The translations under genes and the position numbers were made by a program. A stretch of 6,741 nucleotides of DNA, taken from the NCBI GenBank assembly GCA_964484515.1, contig CAZAGT010000295.1, forward strand, positions 1-6,741. Direction: 5' to 3'. This document shows, piece after piece, positions 1-5,255 of this stretch. How positions within the stretch are numbered: the stretch's first letter is position 1; the number at the start of each line of letters is the position of its first letter. The DNA is from CAZAGT01 sp964484515. GTDB lineage: Bacteria > Desulfobacterota > DSM-4660 > Desulfatiglandales > HGW-15. The notes under the pieces were generated by a model. The model saw only the letters and a list, made by a program, of their open reading frames with translations, did no database searches and was not told the origin of the DNA.

Positions 1-269
1 ATAGGCCGGATTGATAGCCTTGGCCCATTCCCTGAATCTGCTCCGGCCGCCTTGCTTGCATGCTTCTTTAGCGTTCGAGCGGGAAACGTTTCGTTTTTGA
101 AAAGAGACCCCCATGGCCGGGCGTTAAGGCTTTAACGACCTCATTTCATGGAGTTTCATACGGGTTCTTCGATAGTCTCGTCGTTATGCTGGGACGATGA
201 ATTTCAAAGGGTTAAATGGTTGCGGGATACCCCGCCTAAGCAACGGGAGCAATGGCCGTTAGAGAGGTC
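1..269. other. Left-edge region, no convincing gene; one doubtful open frame
   Basis: Nothing here is clearly coding. On the minus strand an ATG at 114 opens 38 codons that run off the left edge without a stop, ending in a fairly protein-like stretch (FREWAKAINPAY). It has an in-frame TAA a few codons upstream and no Shine-Dalgarno sequence, so it may be chance or the first codons of a gene lying to the left. A short inverted repeat, CGTTAA-GGCT-TTAACG, sits at 122-137 just upstream of that ATG and could be an operator, but 6-bp arms are weak evidence. I see no RNA gene or mobile element. Confidence 0.2.
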
Positions 270-304
270 AAAAAACAGGAGCAAGGCTTCCTGGCCTTGC
301 CCCT
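270..304 (-). terminator. Rho-independent terminator after the substrate-binding protein gene
   Basis: On the minus strand an 11-bp stem (arm AGGGGCAAGGC at 304-294, arm GCCTTGCTCCT at 287-277, one G-U pair) closes a 6-base loop CAGGAA and is followed after one G by six T residues (275-270). It begins 54 bases after the stop codon of the binding-protein gene and should end that transcript. The plus strand has no T run beyond the stem, so it is not bidirectional. Confidence 0.88.
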
Positions 305-358
305 ATACAGGCTGTTTTGGGGGTGCTCGCAGGGTCTCTCAAGCCGCGCGCACGGAGC

Positions 359-1681
359 CTATCGCTTCTTCGCCCATTCCGGGAGAGCGAATTCGCCGTT
401 GGCGTACTTGGGAGGATAAATGCACTTTACACTGCCATCGCTATACCACTGAATAACGATCAGGGATGGGTGGCCGTCCGAGAGAGGCTGCGAGATATCG
501 AACTTGATATTGTGCGGAAAGGTCAACCCGGTTCGAGGCTCAACCTCTCCCGGTTTCCAGTAGGCATACCGGAGCCAGAGTTTGCCGCCGTTGTAGAGTC
601 GGAGATCTTCATTCTCCATCTCCTTTACCCACGCATCAAGCGGCTTGAAACCGCCTGCCCGATTAGCGGCGTTGACGGCGTTATAGATACCGTAGTAGGC
701 GTTGAAGCCGTTGAAGTGAGGGTACCGCGGACGACTGCGGTACTTGGCCTGGTACTTCTTGACGAAGGCTTGCGTCCGGGGGTCCATGTCCATCCCCAAT
801 GTCGGAGGGGGCATCAAGGTCGACATGCCGCCTCCCATGCGACCCGTATCTTCCCAATACTCGAGACCGACGGCAGCCACATTGATACCCGTGATCGGAA
901 TCGGGACCTGCAATTTGACATACTGCGATGTCGGCACGACGCATTTGACAGAGGAGATGATATAGATGAAATCGGGATTCAACTTCGTGATCTTATTGTA
1001 GATAGGACTGAAATCGACCGTGTTCACATCGTAAACGATATGATCCAGGATCTGGATCCCGGCTGCAGGCAGCAAATCCGCCTTGATGAACTCGTAGGTA
1101 CCGGCGGCATAGGCCGTGTCTTCTTGCATGACGACCGTCGTCTTAAAGCCCATCTTGTTCTCGAGAATGTCCTTCCCGAAATCGATGTACTGGGTGCCGA
1201 GGGCATAATCGGTCGGGCAGTTCATGAAGTACATCTTGTACTTCTCGTAATCGTCCCGCACCATTTCAATGGCCCGAATAGCTGAGGTCCAGGTGTCCAG
1301 CGTGGGGGTACGGTATTCCACCATCCGCGGCATCCAGCCGAGGGAGACGTCGTCGATGCAGCCCGAGATGATGAAATCGACCTTCTCTCGTTCATTAAGG
1401 TATTCGTAAGCCTTGATCCCTTCGGTCACATCCTCTCCGGTATCCGCCTTGACATATTCGATACGACGACCCCCCAGGATGCCGCCGCTGGCGTTCAGCT
1501 CCTCGATAGCGATTTCGGCCCCTCTCATCGTGCTTTTGCCGGTGTCGCTGTCAAAAGAGCCGATGAAACCGATGATCACAGGCTTCTTCGATGCGGCGGC
1601 TGCCGTCTGAGGACCAATGGAAAGAAGAAGGATAGAGGCCATGACGGCCAATGAGAGAATTAGCCACGTTTTCCCTTTCAT
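359..1681 (-). CDS. ABC transporter periplasmic substrate-binding protein, branched-chain amino acid (HAAT/Peripla_BP_6) type
   Basis: This 440-residue protein starts with a classic Sec signal peptide: basic MKGK, hydrophobic core about residues 6-22, and an Ala-rich cleavage region near 27-30. No lipobox Cys follows, so it should be a soluble periplasmic receptor. The mature part begins with the family's first strand (KKPVIIGFIGSF, about 32-43), then MRGAEIAIEELNASGGILGGRRIE, typical of LivJ-like type I binding folds; length fits the family. The start is fixed by AAGGAGGTG six bases before the ATG. In this family the receptor hands its ligand to LivHMGF-type permeases and ATPases; none is in the window, so the ligand cannot be named. 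Relatives bind branched-chain or aromatic amino acids, amides, urea or aromatic acids. A strong terminator follows, so it seems to be the last or only gene of its transcript. Confidence 0.9.
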   Translation of the reverse strand: MKGKTWLILSLAVMASILLLSIGPQTAAAASKKPVIIGFIGSFDSDTGKSTMRGAEIAIEELNASGGILGGRRIEYVKADTGEDVTEGIKAYEYLNEREKVDFIISGCIDDVSLGWMPRMVEYRTPTLDTWTSAIRAIEMVRDDYEKYKMYFMNCPTDYALGTQYIDFGKDILENKMGFKTTVVMQEDTAYAAGTYEFIKADLLPAAGIQILDHIVYDVNTVDFSPIYNKITKLNPDFIYIISSVKCVVPTSQYVKLQVPIPITGINVAAVGLEYWEDTGRMGGGMSTLMPPPTLGMDMDPRTQAFVKKYQAKYRSRPRYPHFNGFNAYYGIYNAVNAANRAGGFKPLDAWVKEMENEDLRLYNGGKLWLRYAYWKPGEVEPRTGLTFPHNIKFDISQPLSDGHPSLIVIQWYSDGSVKCIYPPKYANGEFALPEWAKKR

Positions 1682-1917
1682 TGTGCACCTCCTTGCCCAG
1701 ATGTTGCTGGTTTCGTGGCGCCTTGTCGGCGGCCAAAAAGAGATGAGATGGCCTGGGTGGCCTTGGCGCCTTTTACCTGCCGCAATCGAAGCCCTGAGGT
1801 CGCCCTCAGCGCGAAAAATGAATGTAATTCAGTAGTCTTGGCCGCTTGCATTTTGCGTATTTTTTTTCAGGGGCAATGTCAAGCAAAAATTCCGCAGGCC
1901 CGGTGCAGGCGCTTCCT
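1682..1917. other. 236-bp gap upstream of the substrate-binding protein gene
   Basis: No reading frame here is convincing. It probably carries the promoter and leader of the binding-protein gene. A perfect minus-strand -35 hexamer TTGACA lies at 1882-1877, but the best-spaced -10 (TACGCA, 1859-1854, 17-base spacer) is poor, so the promoter call is weak. An inverted repeat CTGAGG-4-CCTCAG lies at 1794-1809, and TGGCGCCTT occurs twice as a direct repeat (1716-1724 and 1764-1772), each containing the palindrome GGCGCC. A short T run at 1890-1886 on the minus strand, 28 bases past the nucleotidyltransferase stop, has no good hairpin in front of it, so I do not call a terminator. Confidence 0.35.
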
Positions 1918-2544
1918 CTAGGCCCTTTTCGGTCTTTCTTCCTCATGGGTCTCTGTGAAAAGGAGGTAGTCTGCCATCGTGTCGATATCCCCACCGTCGT
2001 AGGGATCGACGGGGTCAATCAAACGAACGAGGTCGGGATGCCTGAGGAATAAATGCCTTGCGCCGACATCGCCTCGAAGCCTGCGGAGGTCATTATAGAA
2101 ATGACTCCCGATAACGACCGGGTGGGATCGCCCCTGAGTGACCTTGACGGCGTAAAGGAGCGAGGGGGTGTGAGCGGTGCTGTTGAGAAGATGATTGATG
2201 AGTCGGGTTGTGACCCGCGGCATATCTGCCAACAGGATCATGACTTGTCCAAATTCGGCCTCAACCGCTTTTAGTCCTGCCCTTATAGAGGAACTGATGC
2301 CCGAGGCATGATTTGGGTTTTCGATGATCTCGAGTTTGGGATGCTCGCTTTCCCGGCCCAAGGAGGCCTTGATGCGCTGCGCTTGATGGCCTAGGATGAG
2401 GACGACGCGGTCAAGGTTGGAGTTCAAGGCCTGCAGAAGGACATAATTCAGCAGGGTTGAGCGACCAAAAGGGAGAAGTTGTTTGGGGCTTCCCAGCCTG
2501 CTGGAGCGGCCAGCCGCCAGCAGGAGGCCGGCGGTCGATGTCAC
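1918..2544 (-). CDS. MobA/MocA-like nucleotidyltransferase (NTP_transf_3 family)
   Basis: This 208-residue protein fits the molybdenum-cofactor nucleotidyltransferase family, which attaches CMP or GMP to molybdopterin; CoxI- and xanthine-dehydrogenase-associated relatives are close in sequence. The N-terminal nucleotide-binding signature LLLAAGRSSRLGSPK is at residues 7-21 (Lys21), NPNHASGISSSIRAG at 77-90, the metal-binding LLADMP at 104-109 (Asp107), and the C-terminal HPVV (141-144), RGDVGAR (157-163) and DID (186-188) motifs are all in family order. It starts with GTG, and the GTG overlaps the TGA of the upstream gene as GTGA, implying translational coupling. The start puts the signature at the usual distance from the N-terminus. 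No molybdoenzyme is present, so CTP versus GTP specificity, and even molybdopterin as substrate, is inferred. Sugar-1-phosphate nucleotidyltransferases are less likely given the motifs and length. Confidence 0.85.
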   Translation of the reverse strand: MTSTAGLLLAAGRSSRLGSPKQLLPFGRSTLLNYVLLQALNSNLDRVVLILGHQAQRIKASLGRESEHPKLEIIENPNHASGISSSIRAGLKAVEAEFGQVMILLADMPRVTTRLINHLLNSTAHTPSLLYAVKVTQGRSHPVVIGSHFYNDLRRLRGDVGARHLFLRHPDLVRLIDPVDPYDGGDIDTMADYLLFTETHEEERPKRA

Positions 2545-2828
2545 TCTGAGGAATCCTTCCGGGCCTGTTCGATCAGCTCAACCAGAGAGAGTATCTTGGG
2601 TTTCGGGCGACGGGTAAATGTCTTTTGCCACTCTTCAGAAGTCAGCTCGGCCCTCAGGTGTCGCTCGACCGGGAAATGCGGGTGCCAACAATCCAAGGTC
2701 TTGAAACAGGGCAGCCCGAGATTCTCCTTTCGGCAGTACGAGAAGGAGATCTGGTGACCCAACCTGGGACATCTGATCTTGTAGCCCTCCTCGGGGGCGG
2801 TTCGCCCCTTTTCCGCCTCTTTTTTCAT
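2541..2828 (-). CDS. Small Cys-rich protein of unknown function, putative metal-binding
   Basis: This 95-residue protein is highly charged at its N-terminus and has four cysteines, at 20, 32, 41 and 47 (spacing C-x11-C-x8-C-x5-C), in a core reading CPRLGHQISFSYC then LPCFKTLDCWHPHF. Four regularly placed Cys plus His49 and His51 could bind zinc or an Fe-S cluster; this is inference. There is no signal peptide or membrane segment, so it should be cytoplasmic. The last part (about 62-95) looks helical and charged. The start ATG is preceded by AAGGGAAAGAG, a moderate ribosome site. Its stop overlaps the start of the nucleotidyltransferase gene by four bases, the strongest hint about its role: the two proteins are probably made together. 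I vaguely recall similar small proteins in Desulfobacterota but know no function. Confidence 0.75.
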   Translation of the reverse strand: MKKEAEKGRTAPEEGYKIRCPRLGHQISFSYCRKENLGLPCFKTLDCWHPHFPVERHLRAELTSEEWQKTFTRRPKPKILSLVELIEQARKDSSE

Positions 2829-2849
2829 TACTCTTTCCCTTAATGGTTT

Positions 2850-2880
2850 GACCGGAGACCGATTGGATCGGTCTCCGGTC
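2850..2880. repeat. Perfect 14-bp inverted repeat between trpB2 and the Cys-rich gene
   Basis: The arms GACCGGAGACCGAT (2850-2863) and ATCGGTCTCCGGTC (2867-2880) are exact reverse complements around a 3-base spacer TGG. They lie 13 bases past the trpB2 stop and 21 bases before the next start. As RNA this would be a very stable hairpin, but no T run follows on either strand, so it is not a standard intrinsic terminator. It could stabilise the trpB2 mRNA 3' end, reduce read-through, or be a DNA operator. Confidence 0.85.
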
Positions 2881-2893
2881 CGTTGAGTCGGTT

Positions 2894-4282
2894 CTAGGCT
2901 ATGGCACCGGGGTGGTATTGCTTCGGCCTCGGCAACGGAGCGATGTCCTCCAAGGCCCTATGAATCTCTTCTTGCGGCAAGCTGTAATCGGAAAGCTTGC
3001 CGCCCAGGTACGCTTCATAGGCCGCCATGTCCACGAGGCCGTGACCGCTCCAGTTAAAGAGGATGACTTTCTCCTTACCCTCCTCTTTGGCCTTGAGGGC
3101 TTCCTGGATGACGCAAGCAATCGCATGGTCCGTCTCAGGGGCGCTGATGAAGCCTTCAGTCCTGGCAAAGGTGATACCGGCCTGAAACGTCTCCAACTGG
3201 TGGACGGCGGCAGGCCGGATGAGCTCGCTCAGGACCAGTTGACTGACGATCGGGGCCATTCCGTGATACCTAAGGCCGCCGGCATGAATCGGGGCTGGCA
3301 CAAAACTGTGTCCCAGGGTATGCATCGGAAGTAGCGGTGTCATCTGGACCGTATCCCCGAAATCATAGGCAAAGGGCCCTTGGGTCATCGTGGGGCAGGA
3401 GGAAGGTTCCACGGCGATGATATCGATCTCCTTCCCGTTGATCTTGTCCCTGACAAAGGGAAGCGCGTGCCCTGCGAAGTTGCTTCCACCGCCGGCGCAC
3501 CCGATGATCACATCCGGGTAATCCCCGGCCAACGCCATCTGCTTCTGGCATTCCAGGCCGTTGACGGTCTGATGGAGCAATACGTGGTTTAACACGCTGC
3601 CCAAGGAGTATTTGGTCCCCTCGCCCGTGACCGCGGCTTCCACCGCCTCGCTGATGGCGATGCCCAGGCTCCCCGGTGAATCCGGATCCTTTTCCAGGAT
3701 GCTCCGCCCGGCCTTTGTCTCCGTGCTCGGGCTGGCCACGCAGGTTGCCCCCCAGGTCTCCATCATAATCCGGCGATACGGTTTCTGGTTGAAGCTTACT
3801 TTGACCATATAGACCTTGCACTCCAGGCCGAAGAGGGCACAGCCCATCGCTAGGGCACTCCCCCATTGCCCGGCGCCGGTCTCGGTGCAGATCCCCTTGG
3901 TTCCCGAGATCTTGTTGTAGTAGGCCTGCGCCACCGCCGTATTGGGCTTGTGGCTACCCGCCGGGCTGACACCCTCGTTCTTGAAATAGATCTTGGCGGG
4001 TGTAGCGAGATATTTCTCGAGGTTGCGGGCCCGGTACAAGGGCGTGGGGCGCCAGAGCAGATATTTCTCCAGGATCTCTTCGGGGATGTCAATGTATCGC
4101 TCCGGGCTGACTTCCTGCTCGATCAGGGGCATGGGGAAGATCGGGGCCAGATCGTCCGGACCCACGGGTTGACCGGTTCCAGGGTGAAGGGGTGGTTCCA
4201 ACGGAGTGGGCATATCGGCTAAGATGTTGTACCATTGACGGGGTATCTCTGACTCGGGCAGCACGATCTTCGTTTCCTGCAT
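2894..4282 (-). CDS. trpB: Tryptophan synthase beta chain, TrpB2 type (PLP-dependent)
   Basis: TrpB condenses indole with L-serine to give L-tryptophan, using pyridoxal phosphate in the cytosol. The PLP lysine is in SHKPNTA (Lys112), the catalytic glutamate in ETGAGQWG (Glu134), the phosphate-binding loop in GCAGGGSNFAG (261-271), and VEPSSCPT and FNWSGHG follow in family order. The long N-terminus, QWG in place of the QHG of classical TrpB1, and the length of 462 residues against about 400 all point to the TrpB2 branch. TrpB2 enzymes generally work without a tightly bound TrpA and are thought to salvage free indole. No trpA is nearby. AAGGAGGT four bases before the ATG sets the start. The 450-bp upstream interval holds a promoter and Trp-codon attenuator, so expression should rise when charged tRNA-Trp is low. 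The two downstream genes may be cotranscribed across an inverted repeat. Confidence 0.95.
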   Translation of the reverse strand: MQETKIVLPESEIPRQWYNILADMPTPLEPPLHPGTGQPVGPDDLAPIFPMPLIEQEVSPERYIDIPEEILEKYLLWRPTPLYRARNLEKYLATPAKIYFKNEGVSPAGSHKPNTAVAQAYYNKISGTKGICTETGAGQWGSALAMGCALFGLECKVYMVKVSFNQKPYRRIMMETWGATCVASPSTETKAGRSILEKDPDSPGSLGIAISEAVEAAVTGEGTKYSLGSVLNHVLLHQTVNGLECQKQMALAGDYPDVIIGCAGGGSNFAGHALPFVRDKINGKEIDIIAVEPSSCPTMTQGPFAYDFGDTVQMTPLLPMHTLGHSFVPAPIHAGGLRYHGMAPIVSQLVLSELIRPAAVHQLETFQAGITFARTEGFISAPETDHAIACVIQEALKAKEEGKEKVILFNWSGHGLVDMAAYEAYLGGKLSDYSLPQEEIHRALEDIAPLPRPKQYHPGAIA

Positions 4283-4513
4283 AATACCTCCTTAACGTTG
4301 CTGATAGCGTGTTCTCGCACTCAAGACCTCTATCCGTTTCGTCGATCGGCACGACCATCTCATGAACCGCGCCAGGAAACCCCGCGCTTGAAAACACGGG
4401 GTTGGGCACCTCCTTTCTGTGGGGTCTGCGGGGCTTTCTGCCTCGAATATCCCTCATCAAATGTAAGCATATCAAGGTGGATGAATCTAAACATGAGCCA
4501 TACAGTCTATCCC
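4283..4513 (-). other. Distal part of the trpB2 untranslated leader
   Basis: These 231 bases lie between the attenuator T run and the trpB2 ATG. I find no convincing gene. Short frames exist, including a 35-codon ATG frame from about 4474 and a 23-codon ATG frame that ends in the TAA overlapping the trpB2 ribosome site, but neither has a ribosome site of its own. A strong SD-like AAAGGAGGTG at about 4416-4407 has no well-placed start for trpB2; a GTG 11 bases further on opens a frame that would overlap trpB2 out of frame by nearly 200 bases. A structured segment at 4373-4440 is listed separately. Confidence 0.5.
4373..4440 (-). promoter_or_regulatory. Candidate switching RNA structure in the trpB2 leader
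   Basis: Two pairings compete for the same strand. Locally, AACCCCGTG (4403-4395) pairs with CGCGGGGTT (4386-4378) in a 9-bp stem with an 8-base loop. Alternatively, CAGAAAGCCCCGC (4440-4428) pairs with GCGGGGTTTCCTG (4385-4373), 12 of 13 positions including one G-U, looping out the SD-like AAGGAGGTG between them. The two folds cannot coexist because both need GCGGGGTT. This may be a second control point, an RNA stabiliser, or coincidence in GC-rich sequence. No known riboswitch consensus is recognised. Confidence 0.4.
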
Positions 4514-4549
4514 AAAAAAATCCGCTACCAGGGGGGCTGATAACGGATT
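4514..4549 (-). terminator. Attenuator terminator (3:4 hairpin) of the trpB2 leader
   Basis: On the minus strand ATCCGTTATCAG (4548-4537) pairs along its full 12 bases with CTGGTAGCGGAT (4531-4520), with two G-U pairs and a loop of five C; A4549-T4519 can extend the stem. A run of T residues follows to 4514. It lies inside the trpB2 leader, 31 bases past the leader peptide stop and 230 bases before the trpB2 start. Its 5' arm is also needed by the antiterminator, which marks it as conditional rather than an end-of-operon terminator. Confidence 0.9.
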
Positions 4550-4606
4550 GGAGAGATCATCGGTGCCACTAGGTCATTATCAGGCCCCCGGGTTCTTGCG
4601 GCACCG
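4531..4606 (-). promoter_or_regulatory. Competing pairings (1:2 protector and 2:3 antiterminator) of the trp attenuator
   Basis: Protector: CGGTGCCGC (4606-4598, leader codons 22-24) pairs with GTGGCACCG (4569-4561) in 9 bp with one G-U, enclosing the next element. Antiterminator: GGGGGCCTGATAATG (4589-4575) pairs with CGTTATCAGCCCCCC (4545-4531) in 14 of 15 positions with one C-C mismatch and one G-U. The antiterminator uses the 5' arm and loop of the terminator, so the two exclude each other. A ribosome stalled on the Trp codons at 4615-4610 would cover the protector arm and free the antiterminator; a ribosome at the leader stop (4582-4580) would cover the antiterminator strand and let the terminator form. 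With no translation, protector plus terminator form. Pairings are seen in the sequence; the mechanism follows the established trp attenuation model. Confidence 0.85.
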
Positions 4607-4669
4607 CCGCCACCAAAACCTCCCTGTGGGCGTGATACTGACAATCCAATAGTGATCCGGATCAAACAT
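4580..4669 (-). CDS. trpL: trp-type leader peptide with tandem Trp codons (29 aa)
   Basis: A short frame reads MFDPDHYWIVSIT, then PTGRFWWRRCRKNPGA, and ends in TGA TAA. Trp codons occur at position 8 (4648-4646) and in tandem at 19-20 (4615-4610), three in 29 codons, for the rarest amino acid. Together with the promoter upstream and the nested protector, antiterminator and terminator, this marks a leader peptide whose role is to sense charged tRNA-Trp by ribosome stalling, not to act as a protein. It precedes trpB2. An in-frame TAA seven codons upstream limits the start to this ATG. Odd point: no recognisable Shine-Dalgarno sequence precedes it, so initiation may be weak or use another signal. 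The symbol is used by functional analogy with other trp leaders. Confidence 0.9.
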   Translation of the reverse strand: MFDPDHYWIVSITPTGRFWWRRCRKNPGA

Positions 4670-4706
4670 GGCAAGATGAGTATGACGTTAGAGATTTCGA
4701 GTTATT

Positions 4707-4736
4707 TCTATAAAATAGACGTTCAAAGGGTGTCAA
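4707..4736 (-). promoter_or_regulatory. Sigma70-type promoter for the trpL-trpB2 transcript
   Basis: On the minus strand a perfect -35 TTGACA (4736-4731) is separated by 18 bases from a -10 TATAGA (4712-4707, four of six consensus bases). Transcription should start near 4700, leaving about 30 bases before the leader peptide ATG. The site lies 34 bases past the stop of the SpeD-like gene. Attenuation gives a reason for a dedicated promoter here. No Trp-repressor operator is recognised. Confidence 0.7.
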
Positions 4737-4769
4737 GGGATTTTTGAGACAGTCAAATCCAAGCGATTT

Positions 4770-5153
4770 TTACGCCCTCTCTAGCACATGCAACTGCACG
4801 GATTCGGCCCTGAAAAACGCCTTGGAGAAGTCGGCGACCTCGTTCGGCTCATAGGGCTTACAGCTGAAGACATCGATGTAAGCGGCGTTGGTGAGGTCTG
4901 CAAAATGTCCCGAAATCAATGAGGTCTCAATCAATTGAATCATCGAAAAACCTTCAACCCGGACCTCGTTGCCGAAATGGACGATCTGGCACTCGCCAAA
5001 ACGCTTCATTCCGATTAACTCGCAAAGTTCGACCACATATCGCTTTATCGTTTCCGCGCTGCGAATAGACGCGGGATCACAATCATATAGGTTGACACTC
5101 GTCATGAGTCCCCAAGGGTCGGTAGCCTGCATCGGCGCGAGTCGCGTAACCAT
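4770..5153 (-). CDS. S-adenosylmethionine decarboxylase (SpeD/SpeH)-like pyruvoyl enzyme
   Basis: Prokaryotic AdoMet decarboxylases are small proenzymes that cut themselves before a Ser, turning it into a pyruvoyl group, and make the aminopropyl donor for spermidine. This 127-residue protein (from ATG 5153) has the family core VEGFSMIQLIETSLISGHF followed by AAYIDVFSC. Against Thermotoga maritima AdoMetDC, Ser78, His83 and Cys98 match Ser63, His68 and Cys83 at exact spacing, and Ser70 matches Ser55. The Glu before the cleavage Ser is replaced by Thr77 and the following His by Leu79. Some SpeD homologues decarboxylate ornithine or arginine instead, so the substrate is uncertain. A GTG at 5159 is an alternative start, but GGGGGAGG spaced five bases before the ATG favours 5153. 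No speE is present. It lies 97 bases downstream of the flavoenzyme and before the trpB2 promoter. Confidence 0.8.
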   Translation of the reverse strand: MVTRLAPMQATDPWGLMTSVNLYDCDPASIRSAETIKRYVVELCELIGMKRFGECQIVHFGNEVRVEGFSMIQLIETSLISGHFADLTNAAYIDVFSCKPYEPNEVADFSKAFFRAESVQLHVLERA

Positions 5154-5213
5154 GTTCACCTCCCCCTTTCTCAGCCAGCTTTGTAGCCGAGCAACAGTCT
5201 TTGGAAAAAGCAG

Positions 5214-5244
5214 CTCATAAAACCATCTTCTTGGGGATTGTCAA
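5214..5244 (-). promoter_or_regulatory. Possible promoter of the SpeD-like gene
   Basis: A perfect minus-strand TTGACA (5244-5239) lies just past the flavoenzyme stop. The best -10 candidate is TATGAG (5219-5214) at a long 19-base spacing, matching four of six bases. The -35 is good and the -10 mediocre, so this is tentative; read-through from the flavoenzyme gene is equally possible because no terminator separates them. Confidence 0.35.
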
Positions 5245-5255
5245 CAAAAAATTCC

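Noticed and set aside
148..456. Plus-strand frame of 102 codons
   Set aside because: No ribosome site or recognisable motif; it runs through the terminator hairpin at 270-304 and antisense into the 3' end of the binding-protein gene.
317..1285. Long plus-strand frame of 322 codons
   Set aside because: It lies antisense to the binding-protein gene, which has a signal peptide, ribosome site and family motifs. The plus-strand product is rich in Arg, Asp, His and Val as expected for a shadow and has no recognisable domain.
3363..3866. Minus-strand frame of 167 codons inside trpB2
   Set aside because: It is an out-of-frame shadow of trpB2; the trpB2 frame there carries the conserved PLP-binding loop and catalytic motifs.
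4089..4475. Minus-strand frame of 128 codons reaching into trpB2
   Set aside because: It would overlap the trpB2 coding region out of frame by nearly 200 bases. Its product has no recognisable motif. The internal GTG behind an AAGGAGGTG is 11 bases away, and the good ribosome site at 4293-4286 serves trpB2.
4561..4570. T-box riboswitch (AGTGGCACCG resembles part of the T-box consensus TGGNACCGCG)
   Set aside because: No Stem I specifier domain is seen, the motif is incomplete, and these bases pair with codons 22-24 of the leader frame. The in-frame tandem Trp codons explain the region better as ribosome-mediated attenuation.
4738..4762. Possible terminator after the SpeD-like gene (GGATTT...AAATCC)
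   Set aside because: Only a 6-bp AT-rich stem with an 11-base loop and no T run; it overlaps the area just upstream of the trpL promoter.
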